DNA from: Desulfobulbaceae bacterium
GTDB lineage: Bacteria > Desulfobacterota > Desulfobulbia > Desulfobulbales > Desulfobulbaceae
NCBI GenBank assembly: GCA_003508005.1
Contig: DNUE01000017.1
Span: 58,172-122,171 of the forward strand
Length of the DNA: 64,000 bases
Direction of reading: 5' to 3'
Both the position numbers and the translations under genes were made by a program. The notes under the pieces are model-generated. The model ran no database searches, was not told the DNA's origin, and saw nothing but the letters and a program-made list of their open reading frames with translations. Below are positions 1 to 8,368 of this stretch, piece by piece (position 1 is the stretch's first letter; each line of letters starts with the position of its first letter).

Positions 1-528
1 CGCTACTGGCAAAAGCAGCACAACCGCCGCCGGCTCTGCGTCCTTGATTTTGACGCCCACCATGGCAACGGGATACAGACCGCATTTGAGGAGGATCGGG
101 AGGTTCTCTATATTTCCATCCACGAACATCCCAGCTTCAGCTTCCCTGGTACTGGTTTTGCGGAGGAAACCTGCGGAGGAAGGGACGAAGGGGGGCTTCT
201 CAATGTTCCTCTGCAGCCTGGCGCCGGCGACGAGCAGGTTATTGCCGCCCTTGACGGAAAAGTGGCTGAACGGCTGGCCGGATTCCGACCCGAAGCCCTG
301 ATCATCGCGGCGGGTTTTGACGGTCACCGGGAGGATGACATGTCCGGGCTCAACTATTCGACCGCCCTTTATCAGATGCTTGGTGAACGCATCGGCGGCT
401 GGGCGAGGGAGCATGCCGGCGGCAGGGTTCTGTCCATCCTGGAAGGGGGCTATCACCTGCCGTCATTGGCAGCCAGCGTGGAGGCGTACCTGACCGGTTT
501 GCATTCAGTTTTGGCGGAGAAGAACTAA
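1..528 (+). CDS. Histone deacetylase-family (AcuC-like) deacetylase, 5' end missing
   Basis: The window opens inside this gene; 175 codons are visible in frame 1 up to the TAA. The protein belongs to the class I/II HDAC superfamily, Zn-dependent amidohydrolases that in bacteria deacetylate lysines (AcuC) or acetylpolyamines. The visible part carries the Zn-ligand loop DFDAHHGNG early on, and later AAGFDGHREDDMSGLNYS, which holds the third metal aspartate and the Gly-rich substrate loop. The N-terminal part, including the His-His charge relay, lies upstream of the window. The gene is followed by an AcuB-like CBS-ACT gene and by acyl-CoA genes. From that context a lysine deacetylase acting on an acyl-CoA synthetase is more likely than a polyamine deacetylase. 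The substrate is inference; the family call is firm. Confidence 0.9.
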   Translation, partial: RYWQKQHNRRRLCVLDFDAHHGNGIQTAFEEDREVLYISIHEHPSFSFPGTGFAEETCGGRDEGGLLNVPLQPGAGDEQVIAALDGKVAERLAGFRPEALIIAAGFDGHREDDMSGLNYSTALYQMLGERIGGWAREHAGGRVLSILEGGYHLPSLAASVEAYLTGLHSVLAEKN

Positions 529-532
529 TTTT

Positions 533-561
533 GTCAGTCCCGCAAAAAGTGCGGGACTGAC
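533..561 (+). terminator. Perfect inverted repeat after the deacetylase gene
   Basis: Two 11-bp arms, GTCAGTCCCGC and GCGGGACTGAC, flank a 7-nt A-rich loop, starting 4 bp after the deacetylase stop. No T-run follows on the + strand, so it may be a processing or attenuation hairpin rather than a classical Rho-independent terminator. Confidence 0.45.
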
Positions 562-656
562 GACAACAACCATTGTAACTTGTTGAAATCTCAGTGGCGG
601 ATGCACAGTGTTATGATTTTTTGCGAGGTTATCAATTTTCGATTCAGAGGTGGTTT

Positions 657-1325
657 ATGTATGTCAGCTACTATATGACTTCGTCGCCTATGACCGTTGG
701 GCCTGAGTTGGGCATTATGGAGGCAAAGGCCATCCTCGACAGCCATAAATTCCGGCATCTGCCGGTGGTGGATGGTGAGGGGAGGCTGCTCGGCATGGTG
801 ACCGACAGGGATATCCGTTCCGCTTTTCCCTCGACCATGACTTCTTCTGAGGATCGCGATATAGTTCTGCACACAGTGCGGCTGACCCCGGTGGGCGAAA
901 TCATGTCCGCCAACAACGTGGTGCTGACCACCACCTCCACCCTGGACGATGCCCTCCTCCTTTTTGAAAAGAAAAAAGTCGGCGCACTGCCGGTTCTGGA
1001 CGAAGCGGGGCGGGTAATCGGCATCCTTTCCTCCAATGATCTGCTCAAGGCTTGGCGCAGCCTCTTCGGTCTGGGGGAAAAGGGTTCGGTCCTGCTGTCC
1101 ATCAAGGTTGATGCGGAACCGCATTCTCTGTGCCGGCTGGTCCAGGTTCTCGAAGAACTCAACGTTCCCTTCACCCGGTTAATCAGATCCGACGGCACTG
1201 ACCTGCAGCCGCCCATGATCTATCTGCGGATCAATACCTACAACATCAGATCCGTCCACAAGGCAATCGAAATGGCCGGGTTTACGGTGTTTCAGCCGAC
1301 CCCGCTATCCATCGGACACAAGTAA
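657..1325 (+). CDS. AcuB-like protein with two CBS domains and a C-terminal ACT-like domain
   Basis: This 222-aa protein starts MYVSYYMTSSPMTV. I chose the ATG at 657 because AGAGGTGG lies just upstream and because MT..PMTV is the usual beginning of a CBS pair; an in-frame GTG at 594 would add 21 unlikely residues. CBS1 spans about residues 1-60 (HLPVVDGEGRLLGMVTDRDI) and CBS2 about 78-135 (GALPVLDEAGRVIGILSSNDLL). The remainder (SVLLSIKVDAEPHSLCRLVQ onward) reads as an ACT-type regulatory domain. CBS pairs bind adenine nucleotides. The CBS-CBS-ACT order is that of Bacillus AcuB, encoded with the acetyltransferase AcuA and deacetylase AcuC. It lies between a deacetylase and an acyl-CoA synthetase gene, so a role in sensing energy state for that pathway is a reasonable inference. 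Confidence 0.85.
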   Translation: MYVSYYMTSSPMTVGPELGIMEAKAILDSHKFRHLPVVDGEGRLLGMVTDRDIRSAFPSTMTSSEDRDIVLHTVRLTPVGEIMSANNVVLTTTSTLDDALLLFEKKKVGALPVLDEAGRVIGILSSNDLLKAWRSLFGLGEKGSVLLSIKVDAEPHSLCRLVQVLEELNVPFTRLIRSDGTDLQPPMIYLRINTYNIRSVHKAIEMAGFTVFQPTPLSIGHK

Positions 1326-1340
1326 CAGGAGATAGGCGTT

Positions 1341-3446
1341 ATGCTGGAAAAACTCTTTGCCCCCACCTCCGTCGCGGTTGTCGGGGCTTCCAGGACCCCG
1401 GGCAAGGTTGGCCATGATATCCTGGCCAACCTGGTTGCCGGCGGGTTCGCCGGCGAGATCATTCCGGTCAATCCAGCCGGCGGCACCATGTTCGGGCACC
1501 AGGTCGTGGAGAAACTCTCTGATTACCGCGGGACCATCGATCAGGTCATCATCGTTGTCCCGAACCGGTATGTGCTGGATGTGGCCAGGGATGCCGTGGC
1601 CCGGAAGGCGGGCGCCATCATTGTCATATCCGCCGGCTTCCGGGAGACCGGGGAGGAGGGCAGCGTGCTCCAGTATCAGCTGGCGGATATCTGCCGTCGG
1701 GGCGGGGCCAGACTGCTCGGGCCAAATTGCCTGGGCCTGATCAACACCGAGACGAAGTTGAACAGCTCTTTTGCCGGCGGGATGCCCGAGTCCGGGTCCA
1801 TCGCGGTCTTTTCCCAATCCGGCGCTCTCTGTACGGCCATGCTCGATCTGGCCAAAAACAGGCACATCGGGCTGTCCAAACTCATTTCAATGGGCAACAA
1901 GGCCGATCTCTCCGAAATAGATATGCTGATGGCTCTGGCCCGTGACGATCAGACCCGCGTTATTGTCGGCTATCTCGAGGATATCAACGCCGGAGATGAA
2001 TTTATCAAGGCCGCGGAAGACGCGAGCAACAGGAAACCGGTCATCATCCTCAAGTCAGGAACAACACCGGCCGGTCAGAAGGCGGCAGCCAGCCATACCG
2101 GCGTGCTGTCCGGGGCGGATACGGCCTATGGTGCGGCATTCAAGCGCACCGGGGTCTGCCGCGCCGATACGTTTGATGCGCTTTTTGATTACGCGACAGC
2201 CTTCAACATGCAGCCCCTGCCGAAGGGCGATCGGATCCTAATTATCACCAACGCCGGGGGTCCGGGGACCATGGCCGCGGATGCCGTGGAAAAACTGGGC
2301 ATGCGGGTGACTGCTCTCGACCGCAATGTGTCGACGGCCCTCCGGTCACATTTGCCGGCGGCTGCCAGCATCGCCAATCCCATCGATGTGCTGGGCGATG
2401 CAGGTCCGGATCGGTATGTTGCGGCGTTGCAGGCTGCCCAGGCCGATGACCAGATCGATGCCATTCTTGTTCTTCTCACTCCTCAGGCCATGACCAAGCC
2501 CAGGGAAACGGCCCTTGCCATCATCGAGCACATGAACGGCTCCAAACCGGTCCTGGCCTCGTTCATGGGCGGCAAGGATGTGATGCCCGGCCGCCAGGAA
2601 CTTGCTGCCGGAGGGCTTCCGGATTATGAGTCGCCGGAACGGGCAGTTGCGGTTCTGAAGGCCATGCGGGACTATGCTGTCTGGCGGGACCGGCCTCCGC
2701 GCATGGTGACCCGTTTCCCGGTCAACCGCCGCCGGGTCGAACGGATCATTTCCAGGCGGCAGCGGACAGGAAGGCTGCAGTTGGGAGAAGTCAGGGCCAA
2801 GAATATACTCAAGGCATATGGGTTCAATATTCTTGAGGGAAGATTGGCGACTACCCCTGCGGAAGCGGTTGAAATTGCCAAGTTCATCGGTTTCCCTGTG
2901 GCGATGAAGGTCGTGTCGCCGAACATAATTCACAAGACGGACCTCGGCGGCGTTCGGCTCGATGTGGCCTCAAGCCAGGAGGTGGAGGACGCCTACGATC
3001 TGATGATGCTCCGCATCTGGAAGCAGGTACCGGGTGCCTTGCTCGAGGGGGTATACGTAGAAAAAATGGCCGATCCGGGCCTGGAGGTCATCGTCGGCAT
3101 GACCAGGGACCCCCAGTTCGGGCCCATGCTGATGTTCGGCCTGGGAGGTATTTTCGTGGAGGTCCTGAAGGATGTCACCTTTCATCTTGCGCCTATAACT
3201 GAGGGGGAAGCTATCCAGATGCTGAAGTCGACCCGCTCCTACGAAATGCTCAAGGGAAAACGTGGCCACAAGGAGGTGGACATAACGGCTATTGCTGTGG
3301 CTCTGCAGCGGATTAGTCAATTGACCACGGATTTCCCTCAGATAACGGAACTGGATATCAACCCGATGATTGTGGGAGAGATTGGTACCGAGCCGGTGGT
3401 GGCGGATGCCCGTATGACACTGTCCGCTCTCGACCCGATGAAATAA
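1341..3446 (+). CDS. ADP-forming acetate/acyl-CoA ligase (fused alpha-beta acyl-CoA synthetase)
   Basis: This 701-aa protein starts at an ATG preceded by AACAGGAGATAGG, 15 bp after the CBS gene. The domain order is a Rossmann CoA-binding domain (1 to about 130, SVAVVGASRTPGKVG), succinyl-CoA-ligase-like domains (about 145-460), and a C-terminal ATP-grasp domain (about 470-701). His252 in the ASHTG motif is the phospho-accepting histidine of NDP-forming acyl-CoA synthetases. Such enzymes interconvert acyl-CoA, ADP and phosphate with acid, CoA and ATP, conserving thioester energy as ATP. The same fold underlies protein acetyltransferases of the Pat type, but there the GNAT is fused to this protein; here the GNAT is on the next gene's product. 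The likely substrate is acetate or another short acid. Co-transcription with the neighbouring genes is probable. Confidence 0.93.
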   Translation: MLEKLFAPTSVAVVGASRTPGKVGHDILANLVAGGFAGEIIPVNPAGGTMFGHQVVEKLSDYRGTIDQVIIVVPNRYVLDVARDAVARKAGAIIVISAGFRETGEEGSVLQYQLADICRRGGARLLGPNCLGLINTETKLNSSFAGGMPESGSIAVFSQSGALCTAMLDLAKNRHIGLSKLISMGNKADLSEIDMLMALARDDQTRVIVGYLEDINAGDEFIKAAEDASNRKPVIILKSGTTPAGQKAAASHTGVLSGADTAYGAAFKRTGVCRADTFDALFDYATAFNMQPLPKGDRILIITNAGGPGTMAADAVEKLGMRVTALDRNVSTALRSHLPAAASIANPIDVLGDAGPDRYVAALQAAQADDQIDAILVLLTPQAMTKPRETALAIIEHMNGSKPVLASFMGGKDVMPGRQELAAGGLPDYESPERAVAVLKAMRDYAVWRDRPPRMVTRFPVNRRRVERIISRRQRTGRLQLGEVRAKNILKAYGFNILEGRLATTPAEAVEIAKFIGFPVAMKVVSPNIIHKTDLGGVRLDVASSQEVEDAYDLMMLRIWKQVPGALLEGVYVEKMADPGLEVIVGMTRDPQFGPMLMFGLGGIFVEVLKDVTFHLAPITEGEAIQMLKSTRSYEMLKGKRGHKEVDITAIAVALQRISQLTTDFPQITELDINPMIVGEIGTEPVVADARMTLSALDPMK

Positions 3447-3471
3447 GATTACCGGTCAAAGGATGTGCGCC

Positions 3472-5352
3472 ATGGAATCAGACGTCAAGTGGATGGAAAA
3501 TTACGCCGACATGATTGCAACGCCCGAACAGGCCTTGGCTCATGTTAGGCCCGGCCAGAGGGTCTTTATCGGAACCGGGTGCGGCGAGCCAGTGGAGCTG
3601 GTCGAGGCCTTAACGCGCCGGGCGGGGGAGCTGGCTGATGTCGAGATCATCCAGCTTTTCACCAAAGGCGATGCCCCTTATGCCGAAAAGAAGCTCGCTG
3701 AATGCTTTACCGTCAACAGCTTCTTCATCGGCAGCAATGTCAGGAGACTCATCCAGGAAGGGCTCGGGGTTTATACTCCTATCCTGATGTCCGATATTCC
3801 ACGGCTTTTTCACAGCGGCCGCATCCCGATCGATGTGGCCCTCATCCAGGTGACCCCGCCTGATGCGCGGGGCAAGGTCAGCCTGGGAATTTCCGTGGAT
3901 ATCGTCAAAAGCGCAGCAGAAAACGCCTCACTGGTGATTGCCCAGGTGAACCCCCGGATGCCCTATGTCCATGGCGACAGCCTGCTTGACATTTATGATC
4001 TCGATATTCTGGTGCCGCTGGAGACGGAGCTTATGGAGCGAAGTTCCGGGCCGGTCCATGCGATTGCCGAAAAAATTGGTGTGCATGTCGCCGGCCTGAT
4101 ACCCGACGGCGCGACCGTCGAGTTCGGGATTGGCCGTATCGAGGACCTTGGTCGTCTTCCCCAGTCCATGCAGGCCTTTCTCCATGACAAAAAAGACCTC
4201 GGGATCCATACCGAAATGCTGACGGACGACATTGTCGATCTAATCGAGTCCGGCGCTGTCACGGGGAGCCTCAAAACAATGGACCGGGGGAAAATAACAG
4301 CCAGCTTCTGCATGGGGAGCAGGATGCTGTATGAGTTTGTCAATGATAACCCCCTGTTTTGTTTCCGGCCGACCGAGTACGTGAACGACTCGAACATCAT
4401 CGGCAAGCAGAATAAAATGGTTTCCATCAATATGGCCCAGGAAATCGACCTGACCGGCCAGGTCTGTTCGGATTCGGTCGGCGGCAAGTTCTTTTCAGGC
4501 ATAGGCGGGCAGGTTGATTTCAACCGCGGCGCGAGCAGATCGTGTGGAGGCCGGGCCATTATTATTATGCCGTCCACCAATGCAAGCGGTACGGAATCGA
4601 GGATAGGTTGCTTTTTGAAGCCCGGTTCCGGTGTCGTTATTTCCAGGGGGACGGTTCATTATGTCGTCACCGAGTACGGGGTGGCCTATCTCCACGGCAA
4701 ATCCATCCAGGAGCGGGTGATGGCGCTCATTTCGATCTCCCATCCTAATTTCCGTGACCAGCTGCTGAAGGAGGCGGTGGAAGCCAAGTACATCCGTCCG
4801 GAGATGGCGGGGCTGGGAGGCAGGTTCGTCGTTCCGGGGGAAGAGGCCATGAAGACCACGTATCTGCTTGATGACGGCACCCTGGTCAGCTTCCGGTCGA
4901 TACGGCCGACCGATGAACCCAACATGCGCGATCTGTTGTACAATTTGTCCCAGGAAACGGTCTATTACAGGTTCATGAGCCAGCAGAAACGCTTCAGTAC
5001 CCGCCAGATACATGATTTTGTCTATATAGATCACCGGCGGGACGTGGCGGTTGTCGGTACGGTTCCCGAGGCGAGTGGCGAGGATATTATCGCCGTCGGC
5101 AGATATTATCTCAACGAAAAGACCAACAAGGCGGAAGTGGCATTCATCGTGCGCGATGACTGGCAAAATAAAGGCATTGGCAAGTTTCTGTTCAAGCACC
5201 TGATTTCAATAGCACGGCGCAACGGGATTTCAGGCTTTACTGCCGAAGTCATGCGCGATAACCGGAGGATGCAGAATATTTTCAATATCTCCGGCTACAA
5301 GGTGACAAGCTTCCTGGAAGAAGGCGTTTACAGCTACGTCATCGATTTCTAA
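3472..5352 (+). CDS. Acetyl-CoA hydrolase/CoA-transferase fused to a C-terminal GNAT acetyltransferase
   Basis: The predicted protein is 626 aa. I place the start at ATG 3472, which has AAAGGA 9-10 nt upstream; the earlier in-frame ATG at 3463 sits directly on that ribosome site. Residues 1 to about 460 form a family I CoA-transferase / acetyl-CoA hydrolase (4-hydroxybutyrate CoA-transferase type). Key signs are Glu302 in TEYVND, the likely thioester-forming residue, and GIGGQVDFNRGA, the CoA-contacting Gly loop. From about residue 470 a GNAT domain begins (RPTDEPNMRDLLYNLSQETV) and carries the acetyl-CoA motif VRDDWQNKGIGKFLFKHL. The fusion joins acyl-CoA/acid exchange to an acetyltransferase and follows the ADP-forming ligase by 25 bp. 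The GNAT may acetylate a protein, perhaps the ligase, or a small molecule; this is not decided by the sequence. Confidence 0.92.
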   Translation: MESDVKWMENYADMIATPEQALAHVRPGQRVFIGTGCGEPVELVEALTRRAGELADVEIIQLFTKGDAPYAEKKLAECFTVNSFFIGSNVRRLIQEGLGVYTPILMSDIPRLFHSGRIPIDVALIQVTPPDARGKVSLGISVDIVKSAAENASLVIAQVNPRMPYVHGDSLLDIYDLDILVPLETELMERSSGPVHAIAEKIGVHVAGLIPDGATVEFGIGRIEDLGRLPQSMQAFLHDKKDLGIHTEMLTDDIVDLIESGAVTGSLKTMDRGKITASFCMGSRMLYEFVNDNPLFCFRPTEYVNDSNIIGKQNKMVSINMAQEIDLTGQVCSDSVGGKFFSGIGGQVDFNRGASRSCGGRAIIIMPSTNASGTESRIGCFLKPGSGVVISRGTVHYVVTEYGVAYLHGKSIQERVMALISISHPNFRDQLLKEAVEAKYIRPEMAGLGGRFVVPGEEAMKTTYLLDDGTLVSFRSIRPTDEPNMRDLLYNLSQETVYYRFMSQQKRFSTRQIHDFVYIDHRRDVAVVGTVPEASGEDIIAVGRYYLNEKTNKAEVAFIVRDDWQNKGIGKFLFKHLISIARRNGISGFTAEVMRDNRRMQNIFNISGYKVTSFLEEGVYSYVIDF

Positions 5353-5672
5353 CCCGGTTTCGACGTACTGCCTTTGCGGGGATGGCTGGCGTGGACGTGT
5401 TGCATCAGGCAACACCCCGCCTCCCGCCGCAGTAGCAATCAGCATGAAAAACGATCCGAGCACCATGCATTCAAGCCGGGCCAGGAAATGACGACCATGG
5501 GAATCACCCGCCATTTCCCCCTGGTTCAATAAAAAAGGACGAAACTAGAGTTTATGCGAGGAATGGGGCAGCAAGTATTTCGACTGTTCATCGGTGCGGC
5601 TGTTTGATACAATAAAATGGGTTGCGGTTCAGTATCCATCACATCCTGAAAATTGAGCAAAGGAGGCACGGT
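5353..5672. other. Intergenic region upstream of the dodecin gene
   Basis: No convincing gene is present in these 320 bases. A 7-bp perfect hairpin, GTGTTGC-ATCAG-GCAACAC (5397-5415), lies 45 bp after the CoA-transferase stop. It is enclosed by GCGGGG and CCCCGC and may end or stabilise that transcript. A -10-like TACAAT at 5608-5613 could serve the dodecin gene, but no good -35 is seen. Confidence 0.4.
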
Positions 5673-5894
5673 ATGGCAGAAAGCGTCTACAAGATCATTG
5701 AACTTGTCGGCACCAGCAAGAAATCCTGGGAGGATGCGGCACGGAATGCGGTTGAATCGGCGGGCAAGAACCTCAAGAATTTGCGGATTGCCGAAATCGT
5801 GAAGCTTGATATGCAGATTGACGAAGGCAAGGTCGTAAGCTATCGAGCTCGGGTCAATGTCTCCTTTAAATACGAAGCTCCGAAAAAGAAATAA
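5673..5894 (+). CDS. Dodecin, small flavin-binding protein
   Basis: This is a 73-aa protein beginning MAESVYKIIELVGTSKKSWE. The start is fixed by AAAGGAGG at 5660-5667; a longer reading frame from 5622 ignores it. Size and sequence match the dodecin family: the pattern VYKxIELVGTSxxSWExAxxxAV, followed by IAEIVKLDMQIDEGKVVSYRARV, gives the short beta-alpha-beta-beta unit that assembles into a hollow dodecamer. Dodecins bind flavins in stacked pairs (riboflavin, FMN or FAD depending on lineage) and are thought to buffer or store them. The Trp of KKSWED is the residue that stacks on the isoalloxazine ring. It has its own spacer and terminator and is probably monocistronic. Confidence 0.93.
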   Translation: MAESVYKIIELVGTSKKSWEDAARNAVESAGKNLKNLRIAEIVKLDMQIDEGKVVSYRARVNVSFKYEAPKKK

Positions 5895-5923
5895 GGCCGA
5901 AAGCGCAAAGCAAGCAATCCGAA

Positions 5924-5951
5924 CCCTCTCCCCTGTTTTCGGGGGAGAGGG
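5924..5951 (+). terminator. Hairpin after the dodecin gene
   Basis: CCCTCTCCCC pairs with GGGGAGAGGG across a short T-rich loop, 30 bp after the dodecin stop and facing the convergent FAD-oxidoreductase gene. The stem is strong but no T-run follows directly. Confidence 0.55.
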
Positions 5952-6001
5952 CGGCAACGCTTCGCACTTCTTTTTTACCGACTGCTGACCGCCAAAAGGG
6001 G

Positions 6002-7117
6002 TTATCGCTCCAGGGCCTGGAATTTTTTCATGAACCTGCGGTCAATAGAGTCTTTCAGGAAAAAGGCCAGGCGACCGTTGAACAGCAGCCTTTTCTTGCG
6101 GAAAATCCCGGTGCCGTCGCCGAGGTTGAAGATCAGCAGATACTCCCCTCCCGGATCAAACTCCCGCATTTCCTTCCCCTCCAGGGCAGCCATCAAGTTG
6201 TGCAGCAGGACCGGGTTTTCCCGCACGGCATAGACACCGACCTTGTCCAGAGGACTGTCCTGAAAATAGATGCAGTCGCCGCCGCCGAAAACGTTTGGAT
6301 AGTCAATGCTCTGAAGATAACGGTTGACCACCAGACCCCCTTCGGGACCGATGGCCATGCCTGACTTCCTGAATACGTGGGAAGGCCGTACGCCGACCGC
6401 GACGAAGATGACATCCAGTCCGTAGATCTGGCGCGAATCTATTTCGATTCTGTCTTTTTCAATCTTCGATACCGAGCAGTGCTCGATAATCTGGATCTTC
6501 CTCCTGTTCAGGGAATTGATGGCTAAGCTGCGGACCCCGTCCGGAAATCCTTTCATGATGGAGGTTCGGGCGAATATTGTGATGGTGACTGGCTGCAATC
6601 CGTTTTTCTGGGCAAGGCCCCAAATGTTGCCCGCGATCTCCACCGCGGAGGGCCCGCCACCCACGATGCCCACGTTCAGGGGTTTGCCCGCGCCCAGGCG
6701 GAGGATCAGTTGCTGGGCCTCCTGCAGCCGTTCTATCGGCTTGACCGGAAAGATGGTTTCACTCTTCTCGACGGGGATGTGCCCGGACACGTTGCTGCCG
6801 ATATTGAACGAAACAACGTCATAGGCCACGGCCGCCCCTGATTCCAGAATCACCCGGTTGGCCGCCGGTTCCACCCGGGCCACTTTGTCGAGGATAAAGG
6901 CGCATCCCTGCTTCTCCACCACCTGCCGGGTGGCGAAGCGTATCTCCTCGGGCTGGTAGGTCTGGCCAAGCATGCCGGGCCCCATTCCGGAATAGTAATG
7001 GTGGGGGGAGGGCTGAATCACCGTCACCAGATGTCCCAAATCCCTGAACTTGCGGAGGCTGGCCAGGACCATCATGTGGGCGTGGCCACCGCCGGCCAAC
7101 AGCAGTTTTTTTGCCAT
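6002..7117 (-). CDS. FAD-dependent pyridine nucleotide-disulfide oxidoreductase (SelD-associated / NDH-2 / SQR-like)
   Basis: The protein has 371 aa when started at the ATG at 7117, which has GGGGAGG 8 nt upstream; an ATG two codons earlier touches the ribosome site. The N-terminal dinucleotide fold reads KLLLAGGGHAHMMVLASL. This GGGHAH form is typical of the oxidoreductase often fused to, or found with, selenophosphate synthetase, and of related quinone reductases. A second nucleotide site is VGIVGGGPSAVEIAGN (about residues 150-165), and the closing FAD motif is NVFGGGDCIYF. A conserved Cys follows in EKQGCAFIL. It is the last gene of a minus-strand operon with a rhodanese fusion and a c-type cytochrome, so sulfide or persulfide oxidation is one possible role. 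The substrate cannot be read from the sequence. Confidence 0.85.
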   Translation of the reverse strand: MAKKLLLAGGGHAHMMVLASLRKFRDLGHLVTVIQPSPHHYYSGMGPGMLGQTYQPEEIRFATRQVVEKQGCAFILDKVARVEPAANRVILESGAAVAYDVVSFNIGSNVSGHIPVEKSETIFPVKPIERLQEAQQLILRLGAGKPLNVGIVGGGPSAVEIAGNIWGLAQKNGLQPVTITIFARTSIMKGFPDGVRSLAINSLNRRKIQIIEHCSVSKIEKDRIEIDSRQIYGLDVIFVAVGVRPSHVFRKSGMAIGPEGGLVVNRYLQSIDYPNVFGGGDCIYFQDSPLDKVGVYAVRENPVLLHNLMAALEGKEMREFDPGGEYLLIFNLGDGTGIFRKKRLLFNGRLAFFLKDSIDRRFMKKFQALER

Positions 7118-7143
7118 TACCATAACCTCCCCTGCAGGCGTTA

Positions 7144-7974
7144 TCAGATCTGGTTGAAGAGTTCCCCCAATTGCTTCAGGTGCTCTTGTTCCTCCCGGGC
7201 AATCTGACGCAGGATTCGCTGGCCATCAGGGTCGGTCCGGCTGTCGGCTGCCCGTTGGTAGAGGTCCAGTGCCTGGGCTTCGATAGCCATGGCCAGGCTG
7301 ATGACATCGGCCGGCTGATCCAGGTTGGCGCCGGCGCGTTCGATATATTGCTCAGTGCTCAGGCCCCCTTCCATGGCCGGCCCGGCAACCTTCTGGTCAA
7401 ACTGGGCTGCCTTGACGCTGGTCCCTGTTATTCGGCGGTATTCCTCCAGGATCCGGTTCTGGTGGATGACTTCGATGGCTGCAAGTTTGCGGAACAGCTC
7501 TGCGACGGGTTTCCCTTTCGCCAGGGGGAGCATCCGGAGGTAGAATTCATGGAGCCCTTTCTCCAGGGAATAGGCTACTACGAGGATCTCCTCTGCGGAT
7601 TCATGGCCGCTGAACAGGGTCAGCCCCTGATCCTCTGGGCCGACCGCAGCATTGCCCTGCCAGGCCTTGAAACCGCCGCTCAGGTTGAAGACCTTTTGAA
7701 AATTGTTGCCGGCGAGCATCTGCGCGGCAACCCGGCTGCGGCCGCCGATGGCGCAATAGACAATGGTCTGCTTATCCTTGTCTATCTCATCCATTCTGCC
7801 CTGCAGTTCCGGCAGTGGGATCAGCTTGGCCCCCGCAATATGGCCGGTTTCGTATTCTGCCGGCTGGCGCACGTCCAGCACGGTGACCGAATCCGCCGGC
7901 TGCTGCTCAATGAATTGCTTGGCCTGCAGGGCGTCCAGGGAGTCGACCGGCGTAAAAAACTGTTTCCATCCCAT
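7144..7974 (-). CDS. Rhodanese domain fused to a ferritin-like (rubrerythrin-type) domain
   Basis: This 276-aa protein has a single rhodanese domain at about residues 10-108, with the active-site loop YCAIGGRSR (Cys74) able to carry a persulfide. A four-helix ferritin-like domain follows from about residue 125. The latter has the spaced carboxylate/His signature E...H (IEVIHQNRILEEY) and a closing EEQEHLKQL, which would bind a di-iron centre. No C-terminal rubredoxin knuckle (CxxC) is present, unlike classical rubrerythrin. The fusion puts sulfane-sulfur handling next to a possible peroxidase or sulfur-reducing centre. Its stop lies 26 bp before the FAD oxidoreductase start, and it is preceded by a cytochrome gene. 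A role in reactive sulfur or peroxide metabolism is inferred from domains and neighbours. Confidence 0.88.
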   Translation of the reverse strand: MGWKQFFTPVDSLDALQAKQFIEQQPADSVTVLDVRQPAEYETGHIAGAKLIPLPELQGRMDEIDKDKQTIVYCAIGGRSRVAAQMLAGNNFQKVFNLSGGFKAWQGNAAVGPEDQGLTLFSGHESAEEILVVAYSLEKGLHEFYLRMLPLAKGKPVAELFRKLAAIEVIHQNRILEEYRRITGTSVKAAQFDQKVAGPAMEGGLSTEQYIERAGANLDQPADVISLAMAIEAQALDLYQRAADSRTDPDGQRILRQIAREEQEHLKQLGELFNQI

Positions 7975-7992
7975 GGTTCGAATCCTTGCTTG

Positions 7993-8361
7993 TTATTGTT
8001 GTATCGATTGCAGCCAGAGATGGATGTCCGCCGTATCCTGGCTTGACAGCTTTTCCGGGGGATAGGCCGGCATGCTCGGCGATTCCGGGCTTCGCACAAT
8101 GGCGAGAAAGCTGCGGAAGCCGAGATCGGTTCCAGCGAGTTCCGCCGCTTTGCCGTCGCTGCCGCCTTCCCCGTGACAGCCGTTGCACCGGTGCAGGCTG
8201 TACCAGCGTTCCCCGTCTGCCGCATTCGGCCGGGGAGAATCCGAGCAGGCATGGAAGCATAAGGAAAGGATGGTCGCCGCCAGCAGGGATAACACAGGCC
8301 TGGACAGGATCAATCTTCGTGGCGGATAATTCTGGTGCGGTTCTTGAGGTGTCAAGTTCAT
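7993..8361 (-). CDS. Small monoheme c-type cytochrome, probably membrane-anchored
   Basis: The predicted 122-aa protein begins MNLTPQEPHQ, 7 bp after the epimerase stop. A hydrophobic segment (about residues 22-38) ends at Cys39 in FHAC, an imperfect lipobox, so it may be a lipoprotein or may keep the helix as an anchor. The heme site CNGCH is at residues 59-63 and a likely axial Met lies in PSMPAYP (Met97). The layout is that of a class I cytochrome c of the cytochrome c55x / small c type. The heme faces the periplasm. No clear ribosome site precedes the ATG, so translation may be coupled to the upstream gene. It would supply or accept electrons for the redox proteins encoded downstream. Confidence 0.82.
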   Translation of the reverse strand: MNLTPQEPHQNYPPRRLILSRPVLSLLAATILSLCFHACSDSPRPNAADGERWYSLHRCNGCHGEGGSDGKAAELAGTDLGFRSFLAIVRSPESPSMPAYPPEKLSSQDTADIHLWLQSIQQ

Positions 8362-8368
8362 CGTACTG

